A model generated the notes under the pieces. The model searched no databases. It saw nothing but the letters and a program-made list of their open reading frames with translations, and was not told the DNA's origin. Both the position numbers and the translations under genes were made by a program. This document shows positions 50,851 to 61,113 of a stretch of 64,000 nt of DNA, piece after piece. Position 1 is the stretch's first letter; the number at the start of each line of letters is the position of its first letter. Source of the DNA: Lotus japonicus (lineage: Eukaryota > Streptophyta > Magnoliopsida > Fabales > Fabaceae); the NCBI RefSeq assembly GCF_012489685.1, contig NC_080046.1:3784501-3848500 (forward strand), given 5' to 3'.

Positions 50851-52104
50851 TGGGGGCTGCCAAGATTCAGGAAGTCGACTCTCTTGGGGACAGGCCAAGA
50901 TGAGAAAAAGGAAAAAGGAGTAATGGTGCGAAGAACGGATCAGCGGAGTTTCCAGCGTGGTGGCGGCAAACGAAGTGGTCACAAGGCACTTGAGCGACCT
51001 CGAGAAAAGCCAAAGGTAGGGAAAAGGAGCCCAGCGTGCTGCCGCGCGGGTAAGGGAAAAGGAAAAGCAGGATATTGGAAACCAGTAGGGACGTCAATAG
51101 TTAAACCTGGGGCAGCTAGGCGTGGCAAGCAGAGAAGCAAGATAGGTGAAGTCCCGCGCTATTGTGGGGCGAGCTGGCGAAGGGATCAACCCCGCAATGA
51201 CGACGAGTGGGAGGCAAGCACATCGGGGAAGAAGGACGAGGTGCTTGGCGTGGTGCTCTGATCTGGGGGGGGGCAAAGAAAGGAGCAAGGATGCGGCGAG
51301 GGAATTGAAGAACTAGGACAAAAATAAAGATGCACTCTTTTTCTCCACCACAAGAGTTTTTTAACGAGGCATCCCTCGAATGTAAAATCTTTTTACAAAT
51401 CAAATACAAAAAGGATATTCCCAGCAATACTCCTAGCTTGACTAAATTATCATGGTCGCCCGGTGGGAAAAATTCCCTGAAGGTGGCGATCCCAACACGA
51501 CCTTGATGTCTGGGGATCGCTCCGGAAAGTCTGGCGCGAACCGCTGCTACACGATTAGCAACTCAACCAAAATATCACGGTCGCCTGGTGGGAAAAATTA
51601 CCTGAAGGTGGCGATCCCAGCACGACCTTGATGTCTGGGGATCGCTCCGGAAAGTCCAGTGCGAACCGCTGATTACTCGTTGGCGATGTGTGCGGATAAG
51701 ATACTTATCCCAAAAGCTTCCCCAAAATATGGGCGAGCAAAACCTCCCCGAAATATGGACGAGAATCCAAAGCTAGGCTAAGTCTCGGGCAACCCACATG
51801 GCCATTGGGTCCCGAGCAGTCATAAGTCCTCGCCAGGACAAAACTGGCAAGGCCACACCTGATCTTACGGGAAATACGGTGTGAACAAAGCCTCGGTTCA
51901 AAACTGAGCACAAGTCCTAGTTTTCTTTAGCACACACTCAAAATCGCTACACGAAGTCTAAACCCAAAGGCGTAAAACAAACACATGGAGGAAATATGTC
52001 AGGGCGATGAATAAAATAAGACGGGCAAAACTGCAATGAAATTCTGTTCATTAACATAAAGCAATATTAGTTACAAAAGGGTTCGGAAAATCAATACAAA
52101 GTAA
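50851..52104. other. Spacer of element 2 between truncated pol and antisense gene
   Basis: No supported gene. It holds a two-unit 125-bp repeat (51440-51690) and, near 51780-51810, GCAACCCACATGGCCATTGG, which resembles the spacers of elements 1 and 3. Confidence 0.5.
51440..51690. repeat. Two-unit tandem repeat, 125-bp period
   Basis: GGTCGCC[C/T]GGTGGGAAAAATT occurs at 51454 and 51579. Both copies continue with CTGAAGGTGGCGATCCCA and GGGGATCGCTCCGGAAAGTC. Confidence 0.9.
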
Positions 52105-54446
52105 TCAGACTTCATTAACATTTTCTGCTTTCTCTGCGTTTTCAGCAGCCGCAAAGTATGCAGCGTTGAAGCCTGGAGGATCGTCAGGGCCGACCAAACC
52201 CTCGGGGGTGACTTTCTTGAAGGCTCCCATCCCGCTGAGATCTATTCCCTCATAAAGGTACTGGACCTGGGCTTTAGCAAGGAAGAAACTATGGCCGCGC
52301 CCGTCCACTGCCTCAGCAGTAGCTTCGACCTCCAACCTCGCTCGAAGGGTTTTGGCTTCAGAGGTCGCCCGGGTTTCCATCTCTGCAACAACTTTGGTTT
52401 TTGATGCAAGTTGATTCCTCACCTCGGTGAGAGACTCGTTCGACAACGCCAACTCGCTGCGCAGAGACGCAATCTCCTTATCTTTGGCAATACAAGCTGC
52501 CCTACTTACGGCGATTTCCTCGGTCCTCGCCTCCAACTCCTTCTGCAAGTCGTCCCGCTCGTCCTTTAAGTCCTCCATTCTCTCTTCACAAGCTGATAGG
52601 TCGGCCTCGCGACCGTTCATATCGATACCTAGGTTGTTCAGCTTAGTTATTTGGGCCGTCACTTGAGTCAACAATTTGTCACGCTCTCTGTACGCCTCGA
52701 GTGTGGCAAGGCGATAACTCTCAGCCTTCTGACGGAACTCTTCAACTTCAGCGGCAGAGGCCGAATCTTGGGATAGCTAGGCGAAGAGACACCTCGCGCG
52801 CATGAGACTCGAGATGGCTTCTTCTGCCACACCATCAAGGTCGGAATTCTCAGCTCCTCTCATGTTACCGAAGAAGGGATCTGACAGCATAAAGTCAACA
52901 TGAGTAGGTTGTTGGTTTGGAGGAGAACTCTCCTTCTCGTCAATGTTTAGGTGGTCGACGACAGCAGAAGAGGGGCGAGGAGAAGGTGAGACGGTAGGAG
53001 CTTGATCCTCGTCATTACGAACCGTTTCGGGGATTGGGGAGGCCCTGGGTGAGCTTACCTCAGCTTGTTGAGATGGATGGTCAGAAGCAAAAGCAGCGTT
53101 CTCAGAGGCACCTTGACCAATAGGAGTCTCCTTGGGAAGGGGCGAGGGTTCCGCCTCGCCCTTGGGGTTTTGTTCGTCCTCGCCCACCACGCCATGGCGA
53201 GGAATGGATGACTTGCCGATTTTGGTCCCTCTGGCTTTCTTCTTTTTCTTTTTTCAGCAGAGGGATAGTGGCTCTAGTCACTCCATCCGTGCCAAGGTCA
53301 GCCTCTTTGGATTTGTGGGATTCCTCCACTAGGGAAGGGAGAGCGGTGTTGTTGGTAGAGCCTGGCGCTGGCTCGTTAGTCTCATGGGGAATGACAGCGT
53401 CAGGCGTTGGCTGGCTGGACCTAGGAGCAGCAATGTATGGCGTTGTCCCGCCGGCCTCAGGAGAGGCAGTGTTGACTGTTGATCCTGGCGCAGGCTCAAC
53501 CGATGTGGACCCTCTTACCCGTTTCTTGGGGGAGGGGGCGGTGGTCTCAGTGTCAGCATCCACAGCGACGCGCTTTCTCTTACCTCCGCTAGTATTGAAG
53601 ACGGGAGGGAACTCGAAAGCTTTGTCGGCCAAGGCACGCTCCAGTTTAACTTTAGTGAAATTCATTCCACCTAGGAATGAACCAAGGGTGTTCTTGCGAG
53701 TGGCCTCGAGCAATTGTGGGCACTCAAGGACCGGAAGCCCAGCAAGAAAGCTAAGGACGATTTTATCTTCATCACTCAGCAACGCATCTGATGGCAGCGG
53801 AACAACGCGGGGGCTCTTGGTCCAGTAGAAGGGAAACAGGGCAGTCCCGTCCGAAGGGTGAAAGCTTCAGGATAAGTAGGATGCACGGTTATGCAGAAGT
53901 ACCGGCGCTCAGGCCCCATCTTGACGTTACTCTTGTAGGGGTGAAGACGCTGGCGCCTATGTGTGATTTCAGGGAAACCCACCCTGGGGTTTTGGTTTTT
54001 AAAGACTTTGGCTCCACGGCGTAGAAGTAAAAGAAGTGAGAGGTTTTTGGTTCAAGACCAACGACATTGCAGAGAATCTCAAAACAACAAATGAAGGCCC
54101 AGACATTCTGATGGAGTTGGCATGGGGCCACATTGATTTCCCTCATAACTTGGCGAAGGAAAGGGGAGAAGGGCAGTTTGATTCCCAGGTCGAGGAATAA
54201 ATATTCGTAGACGTAAAAGAAGTGGGGTCTCTCCACGCCATGATCAACCGCACGGTGCTGCCAAGGCCGGCGAATCGTTGGGCACCTCCCGGTGACAAGA
54301 ATGTCTTCGAGAGATTTCTCGTAACAAAGCCCACCGGCTTGGCGGACCGTCTCAGTGACGGACTCATCAGAGGACAACTCGGAGGTTTGACAAATGGCCT
54401 TTTGAACGGGGGTTTTATCCGCGGACTCTAGAAGGGTGGAAAACAC
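52105..54446 (-). pseudogene. Decayed antisense accessory gene of element 2
   Basis: Same position and orientation as the spliced genes in elements 1 and 3. Pieces in different frames carry the family features. 53889-54446 has PHFFYVYEYLFLDLGIKLPF and NVWAFICCFEILCNVVG. 53776-53982 has HPTYPEAFTLRTG. 53102-53782 has the exon 2-like MNFTKVKLERA. 52777-53190 is low complexity. 52105-52674 has the coiled coil and the tail with GLVGPDDPP. Frames change near 53890, 53780 and 53150, and a TAG lies near 52777. The match is clearly more distant than between elements 1 and 3. Confidence 0.82.
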
Positions 54447-55225
54447 CCGGTGCCAGAAGGCAACGATTTCCCCCCACCAAGGGGAAGTCCTCCGGAGGGA
54501 TGAGGGTAGACCGGAGGCGGAGATGCAGGAGCAGTGCTTCGGGGTTGAGAAGATTTTTTAGTACGGCGTGGGGAAGCCAATCTTGCCGAAGGAAAAAGTG
54601 GGAATGAAGATGGGAAGGGTTGATAGGGTATCAATTTTAGCGGGTTAGGAGGATTCCAGAAGTGGTGAGTGATGGAGCAAGGGGAAATTTAAAAGTTAAG
54701 GTGGGTAGCGGTTGGGAAATCGTGTCCCATCGTGGTATGATGAAATGATTACACTAGGAGAACGTGACGCGGTTTTTTGGGAATGGGAACGGCACATTAA
54801 ATGAAAAGTTGCAACCGCTGAAGTTCATTGGTTTGAGTTCAAATTGACAGGCTTTATTATGATTTGAGGGGACATATCGAAGATAGCGGTTGAGATTTTA
54901 CGGATTCGTTGGCTTTTGTGTTATTTCAGTGCATCGCATGTGGCTTACACGCGTCAATCCATCATGGTCCACGGCGATCACTGCTGAAGCGGGGCGAGGG
55001 AGCCAGGCGCTGTCCCCACGAGCTAACCTGTGGACTCGTGGGATCAAAGGAACTTAATAAGAGGACCAAAATTAGTCTTAGGCTCTAGTTGACAAGCCAT
55101 GTTGGCAATTGTTTTAAGTCATTAGGCTTCGGCGTTAGATAGTTTACTCATGATCGTCGCCTTAGGTTTCTTCTTAAAAGACACACTCAGCTCTCATGCT
55201 TCGAGCTCGGTGTCTTGTGGACTTG

Positions 55226-55544
55226 TGGACTGGGCGAGACCCTAGGGTCCCTCGCTCAGGCGCACCAACCCGGGACGACGTGCAAGCCAGGAAATTGGGT
55301 CTTCTCCCGGGAGGCCCAACTGGTCCATTAAGAGAAATTAGGGGCACCAAGCCCAACCCCCAAAATCTATAAATAGGGGACGGTTACCAATTATAAGGGA
55401 CTCTTAGCTCATTTGGGAAATAAAAGCTTGAAATTCAGTTACTTTCTCACTCCAAGCGGTTACGCTCTAAGCTCTCTAGATTCTCACATCACGATCCTTT
55501 CACTATGGGTACCGTACCTCATCTCTATGTTCTTGGATAGAACA
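55226..55544 (+). repeat. Element 2, 3' LTR
   Basis: 319 bp, with intact TATAAATA at 55368-55375. It ends TGGATAGAACA, followed by the resumed tandem array. Confidence 0.93.
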
Positions 55545-57005
55545 ATTTTAATTATAAACGTCATGAATAAGGAAAAGATAATAAATGAGAACCTCAAATT
55601 TCAACGCTCTTTACTCAACCTTTATTGATACATTTAATATGAATAATAAATACTCCCTACGTTCCTTATTATAAGGTCATTTTTGAGTGTTTTTCTTGTT
55701 CCTAAATATAAGTTCATTTACAATATCAATGGAGCATTAATTATTTTTTCCCAAAACTATCCTCATATTTAATATGAAAGAGACAATGAGATTTTGAAAT
55801 AATAACTTGGAGAGAGAAATTTATAAGAAATTAAATAAGGGTAATCTAGGAAAGTGAATAAATTCTTTTACATATTTATTGCTTGTAACTACTTTTCTTA
55901 ATCTAAGAGAATTGGGTAAAATGGACTTATAAATAGGAACGGAGGGAGTACAAATCTTCCTAATAAATTATCTTAATAAATTTTAATTATAAACGATATC
56001 ATATTGGTAATCTTTCAATTTCATTTTTGTGATATTGGATGTTTATATTTATTAATCAATAGGGGGGTTAAAAAGGCATTAAAATTACGGTGCATGCATG
56101 AGAGAGGGATTGGTCAATGAAAACTGTCATGAAAAAGGGGAGGGTAATAAATGAGAACCTCAAATTTCAACGCTCTTTATTCCACCTTCATTAATACATT
56201 TAATATGAATAGTAAATACATATCTTCCTAAGAAATTATCTTAATAAATTTAACTTAGAAACGTTATGAATAAGGAAAAGGAAATAAATGAGAACCTCAA
56301 ATTTCAACACCCTTTACTCAACCTTTATTAATACATTTAATATGAATAATAAATTCATATCTTCCTAAGAAATTATCTTAATAAATTTTAATTATAAACG
56401 ATATCATATTGGTAATCTTTCAATTTCATTTTTGTGATATTGCAAATTAATATTTATTAATTATTAGCGGGTCTAAAAGGGCCTTAAAATTATGGTGCAT
56501 GCATAGAAGAGGGATTGGTGTATGAAAACCGACATGAATAAGGGAAAGGTAATAAATGAGAACCTCAAATTTCAACGCTCTTTACTCAACCTTCATTGAT
56601 ACATTTAATATGAATAATAAATACATATCTTTCTAAGAAATTATCTTAATAAATTTTAATTATAAACGATATCATATTGGTAATCTTTTAATTTCATTTT
56701 TGTGATATTGAAAATTAATATTTATTAATCATTAGGTGGTCTAAATAGGCCTTAATTATTGTGCATGCATTGAATAATGACTGGTCAATGAAACCCGTCA
56801 TGACTAAGGGAAAGGTAGTAAATGAGAACATCAAATTTCAACGCTCAATACTCAACCTTCATTGATACATTTAATATGAATAATAAATACATATCTTCCG
56901 AAGAAATTATCTTAATAAATTTTAATTATAAACGTCATGAATAGGGAAAAGGTAACAAATGAGAACCTCAAATTTCAACGTTCTTTACTCAACTTTTATT
57001 GATAC
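55545..57005. repeat. A+T-rich tandem array, right part
   Basis: Direct continuation of the array cut by element 2, with GCATGCA blocks near 56092, 56498 and 56763 and the same TTTCAACGCTCTTTACTCAA block. It contains a MITE at 55653-55948 and is cut at its right end by element 3. Confidence 0.9.
55653..55948. mobile_element. Stowaway-type MITE in the tandem array
   Basis: Left end CTCCCTACGTTCCTTATTAT; the right end reads CTCCCTCCGTTCCTATTTAT on the other strand. TA flanks both sides (55651-55652 and 55949-55950). It is 296 bp without coding capacity. Removing it restores array sequence AATAAATACAAATCTTCC. Ends and TA duplication are typical of Tc1/mariner-derived Stowaway elements. Confidence 0.9.
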
Positions 57006-57284
57006 TGGACTGGGCGAGCCCCTAGAGGGGCAACGCCCAGCATGTATCCCGCCCTGAGGCGGGGCCCTGGACTTCAGATGGGCCTTGATCTTGGAGGCCC
57101 AATTGGCCCAATAGGTAGTACCCAAGCTCTATAAATAGGAGGTAGTTATCAATTGTAAAGGACTTTTGGCTCATTTGATAAAATAACACATGAAATTCAG
57201 CATTCTCTCTCTTACTCTCTCTCTCTAGCACAATCTCTCCACCCTTAGGTACTATACCTTCCCTCAATGTTCATTCCCAGAACA
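57006..57284 (+). repeat. Element 3, 5' LTR
   Basis: 279 bp, TGGACTGGGC...CCCAGAACA, with TATAAATA at 57130-57137 and CT-rich sequence downstream. Similar in length and sequence to the LTRs of element 1. Confidence 0.92.
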
Positions 57285-57449
57285 TTTTGGCGCCGTCTGT
57301 GGGGACTGTAAACTTTCTACTCCCATTCACGTGGATTGATTGTGCATGAAGTTACCTCTGATTGTGATTAGGCAATTCTCTGGTTTTCCGATTTTGACTC
57401 TGTGACTAGTGTTGGTTCTCCGATCGAGTTTGCATCGTTTCTGGTTTGG

Positions 57450-59943
57450 ATGGAGACTCGACGCAGGAGGCAGCATCATTCACCAATGCGGCAGCGGATT
57501 TCGCCGCCTCGACGGCCTCATCGGGTGGACCTGGATTCTCCGGTACGAACGACAGGAGTACAGTCGCCTTCTCCTCTTCCATCACCACCACCTCCTCCAT
57601 CGCCTTCACAGGTAGGATCTCTGGAGCGCTCACCAGAGAATTCACCTGCTCCGGAACAACAGCCGGCGGTGACACAGGAGCAATGGCGCCATTTGATGCG
57701 CAGTATTGGCAACATCCAGCAGCGGAATGAGCATCTACAGGCTCAGTTAGATTTCTACCGTCGCGAGCAGCGAGATGACGGAAGCAGAGAAGCAGATTCC
57801 GTGGCTGAGTTCCGTCCGTTCTCGGAAGATGTTGAGAATGTGGCGATCCCGGATAACATGAAAACGTTAGTTCTGGATTCTTACAGCGGAGATTCCGATC
57901 CGAAAGATCATCTTCTGTATTTTAATACGAAGATGGTGATAATTGCGGCGTCAGATGCGGTGAAGTGCAGGATGTTTCCATCGACGTTCAAATCGACGGC
58001 GATGGCGTGGTTCACAACTTTGCCGCGTGGATCGATTTCAAATTTCAGAGACTTCTCATCCAAGTTTCTAGTGCAATTCTCGGCAAATAAGAATCAGCCG
58101 GTGACGATCAATGACCTATACAATATTCGCCAGCAGGAAGGGGAGTCACTGAAAGAGTACATGGCAAGGTATAGCGCGGCGTCGGTAAAGGTAGAGGACG
58201 AGGAGCCTCGAGCTTGTGCTTTAGCATTTAAAAACGGTTTGCTGCCGGGAGGGTTGAACAGCAAATTGACACGTAAGCCGGCGCGCTCGATGGGAGAGAT
58301 GCGTGCTCGTGCCAGCACTTATATTCTGGACGAGGAGGACGACGCTTTCAAAAGAAAGCGCGCGAAGTTGGAAAAGGGCGACACGTCGCCCAAGCGCGTG
58401 AAAAAAGATAGGAGCGGCGAGGATAAGGGGGACGGCAAACAGCAGAGGCCAGGTGAGGGGAAGTCGGTATTCAAACCGACCAAGGAACAGTTGTATCCAC
58501 GGCGCGATGATTATGAACAACGTCGGCCTTGGCAATCTAAGTCTCATCGCCAGCAGGAGGAAACTGATATGGTGATGAACACAGATGTATCGGATATGCT
58601 CCGAGGGGCAAGCGACGCAAATCTAGTGGATGAGCCGGAGGCCCCAAAGTATCAGCCACGGGACGCCAATCCACGACGCTTTCAAAAGAAAGCGCGCGAA
58701 GTTGGAAAAGGGCGACACGTCGCCCAAGCGCGTGAAAAAAGATAGGAGCGGCGAGGATAAGGGGGACGGCAAACAGCAGAGGCCAGGTGAGGGGAAGTCG
58801 GTATTCAAACCGACCAAGGAACAGTTGTATCCACGGCGCGATGATTATGAACAACGTCGGCCTTGGCAATCTAAGTCTCATCGCCAGCAGGAGGAAACTG
58901 ATATGGTGATGAACACAGATGTATCGGATATGCTCCGAGGGGCAAGCGACGCAAATCTAGTGGATGAGCCGGAGGCCCCAAAGTATCAGCCACGGGACGC
59001 CAATCCCAAGAAGTGGTGCGAGTTCCACCGATCCGCCGGGCATGATATGGATGACTGTTGGACTTTGCAGCGGGAGATTGATAAGTTGATTCGGGCGGGA
59101 TATCAAGGAAATCGTCAAGGCCAGTGGCGCAATGGTGGCGATCAAAACAAAGCGCACAAGCGGGAGGAGGAGCGAGCGGACGCTAAGGGCAAGAAAAAGC
59201 AAGAATCAGCGGCTATCGCCACAAAAGGGGCTGATGACACGTTCGCTCAACACTCAGGACCGCCCGTCGGGACCATCAACACCATCGCCGGGGGATTTGG
59301 CGGCGGTGGCGACACTCGTGCAGCGCGTAAGCGCCATGTTCGTGCCGTTAATTCCGTTCATGAGGTCGCTTTTGGATTCGAACACCCTGACATAACAATC
59401 TCGATGGCGGACTTTGAGGGGATAAAGCCTCATAAGGACGACCCGATTGTGGTGCAGTTAAGGATGAACAGTTTTAACGTTAGAAGGGTACTCCTGGATC
59501 AGGGTAGTTCGGCTGATATTATCTATGGTGATGCATTTGACAAGTTGGGACTAACTAACAATGGTCTAACTCCATACGCGGGAGCCTTGGTAGGTTTCGC
59601 GGGGGAGCAAGTAATGGTGCGGGGATACATTGATCTAGACACAATATTTGGGGAAGACGAGTGTGCTAGGGTTTTGAAGGTAAGGTATCTGGTTCTCCAG
59701 GTGGTAGCATCCTACAATGTCATCATTGGGCGAAATACATTGAATCGCCTTTGTGCTGTAATTTCGACAGCCCACTTAGCGGTCAAGTATCCGCTAAGCA
59801 GTGGAAAGGTGGGAAAGCTGAAGGTGGACCAGAGGATGGCGAGGGAGTGTTACAATAATTGCCTTAACTTGTACGGCAAGAAGAGTGCGTTGGTTGGTCA
59901 TAGATGTTATGAAATCGAAGCTTCGGATGAAAATCTCGATTAG
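57450..59943 (+). pseudogene. Gag-protease of element 3, frameshifted by a 334-bp duplication, no pol enzymes
   Basis: Starts at ATG 57450 (METRRRRQHHSP), like element 1, and is open through gag (VAIPDNMKT, FRDFSSKFLVQFSANKN). The duplication at 58339-59006 shifts the frame, and the first frame ends at 58745. The shifted frame continues to 59943 with the Cys/His motif (CEFHRSAGHDMDDC) and the protease loop LLDQGSSADIIYGDAF near 59500. It stops at 59943, right after ASDENLD, where element 1 continues into the reverse transcriptase leader. Here Trp is present at the position that is a stop in element 1. Confidence 0.9.
58339..59006 (+). repeat. 334-bp direct tandem duplication within gag of element 3
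   Basis: ACGACGCTTTCAAAAGAAAG starts at 58339 and again at 58673. The two copies appear identical through GGGACGCCAATCC. A length of 334 is not a multiple of three and breaks the polyprotein. Confidence 0.93.
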
Positions 59944-60562
59944 GCGGTGAGCAAATTCTGGCGAGCACGTTCGATGGAGTTCGACGGCGAGAGAATGTCG
60001 TTGGCGTTGGAATCTAGTAAGTGCGTTTTACTCCGGCGCCTGGTGGGCACGTTTTGTTTTGGCCATGGAAGTTTGGCGAGTAAAGCGTTGCTATGGTTAA
60101 GATCGCTGGCCAACAAATTTTTCCAATTCCTTCAAACTTTTCCTTCATCTTTCATTTGATTCCCTTCTCAGTTGTTGTATTTCCTAATTTTCTTATTTTG
60201 AAGTTGGTATTAGAAGTTATATTGTCTTCACTGGTTTTGATTCAGACAGAGAGGAGCAAATCGGATCAAAGAGAAAGAGTGGGTGAATTGAGGCACACCA
60301 TTAAAGTTTTGTGAAACTTGGAAGACTCTTCCATAAGCGGTTTGTTATTGGGTGGGACAAGCTCCTGATGGCGCGATTTAGTTACAAAGTGAAACAAGTT
60401 TCACGATGAACTAAGTTAGCCCCGGAAAAGCCCACGTAACAACCGGATTCGTTGGCGATGTGTGGGGTACAAATTGCCCATTCTACTGAGCACCGCTTTG
60501 GTAATCCAACTGGCCATTGGAACCCAAAGCATTTTGAGTCCCGAAAAGGGACGATCACACCA
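59944..60562. other. Spacer of element 3 after truncated pol
   Basis: No gene seen. It contains T-rich sequence near 60120-60240 and patches (GGCGATGTGTG, CTGGCCATTGGAACCCAAAG) shared with the spacer of element 2. These lie in place of the reverse transcriptase to integrase region. Confidence 0.5.
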
Positions 60563-60900
60563 AGGGTGGCGACCTACCGCTAGGGTGGTGACCTCATGCC
60601 AAAGGGTGGCGACCAAACGCTATGGGTGGCGACCTGTAAGACTCAGTTTAGACACACAAAAGTCGCCAAAAGGGTGGCGACCTCGCGCTAAGGGTGGCGA
60701 CCTACCGCAAGAGGGTCGCGACCTACCGCAAGAGGATGGCGACCTACCGCTAAAGGGTCGCGACCTACCGCCAAAAATGAGGGTAGCGACCTACCGCAAA
60801 ATGGTGGCGACCTACCGCAAGAGGGTCGCGACCTACCGCAAGAGGGTTGCGACCTACCGCCAAAAATGAGGGTAGCGACCTACCGCAAAATAGTGGCGAG
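60563..60900. repeat. Minisatellite of about 20-bp units (GGTGGCGACCTACCGC)
   Basis: About 15 degenerate units of the form GGGTGGCGACCTACCGCAAG, with variants GGTCGCGACC and GGTAGCGACC, fill the spacer before the antisense gene. A higher-order pair of CCAAAAATGAGGGTAGCGAC blocks is visible near 60771 and 60861. The plus strand stays open across part of it (repeated VATYRK), most likely by chance. Confidence 0.92.
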
Positions 60901-61113
60901 CAAGTCAAACTAATTTCTTATAAAGCTAAAGCAAGATGGTGATGACGATGCGGCGTCGACTAAAAAATGTATGGCGGAAGCATTCCAACATGATTTACAA
61001 AATATCCAACGGCGATATAAAAAGCTATGGCGAAGGGTTGCTTAAACATAGACGAATGGCGGAAAAGTACACTACAAGGTGACAGTAAAAGCTAAAGTAA
61101 TGTTAAAATTACA

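Larger units (their letters stand above)
47870..55544 (+). mobile_element. Element 2: older Tat-type gypsy element lacking pol enzymes
   Basis: LTRs at 47870-48190 and 55226-55544 enclose gag-protease in the sense orientation and a decayed antisense accessory gene. The target duplication is ATTTT (or AATTT; the T at the border is shared). Removing the element restores array sequence GATAAATTTTAATTATAAAC. The LTRs differ at about 20 positions, nearly all transitions, plus a 2-bp gap, so the insertion is much older than element 1. Reverse transcriptase, RNase H and integrase are absent. The primer-binding site (TGGCGCTGTCTATGGGGA) starts at 48193. Confidence 0.92.

Noticed and set aside
49069..51261. 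The whole 730-codon frame as one gene of element 2
   Set aside because: Homology ends near 50850; the rest is compositionally basic and matches no polyprotein domain.
60462..60869. 135-residue frame with repeated VATYRK
   Set aside because: Produced by the minisatellite; no domain, and it lies in a spacer.
60563..60900. Possible CRISPR-like array
   Set aside because: Units are degenerate and contiguous without spacers, and this is a plant genome.
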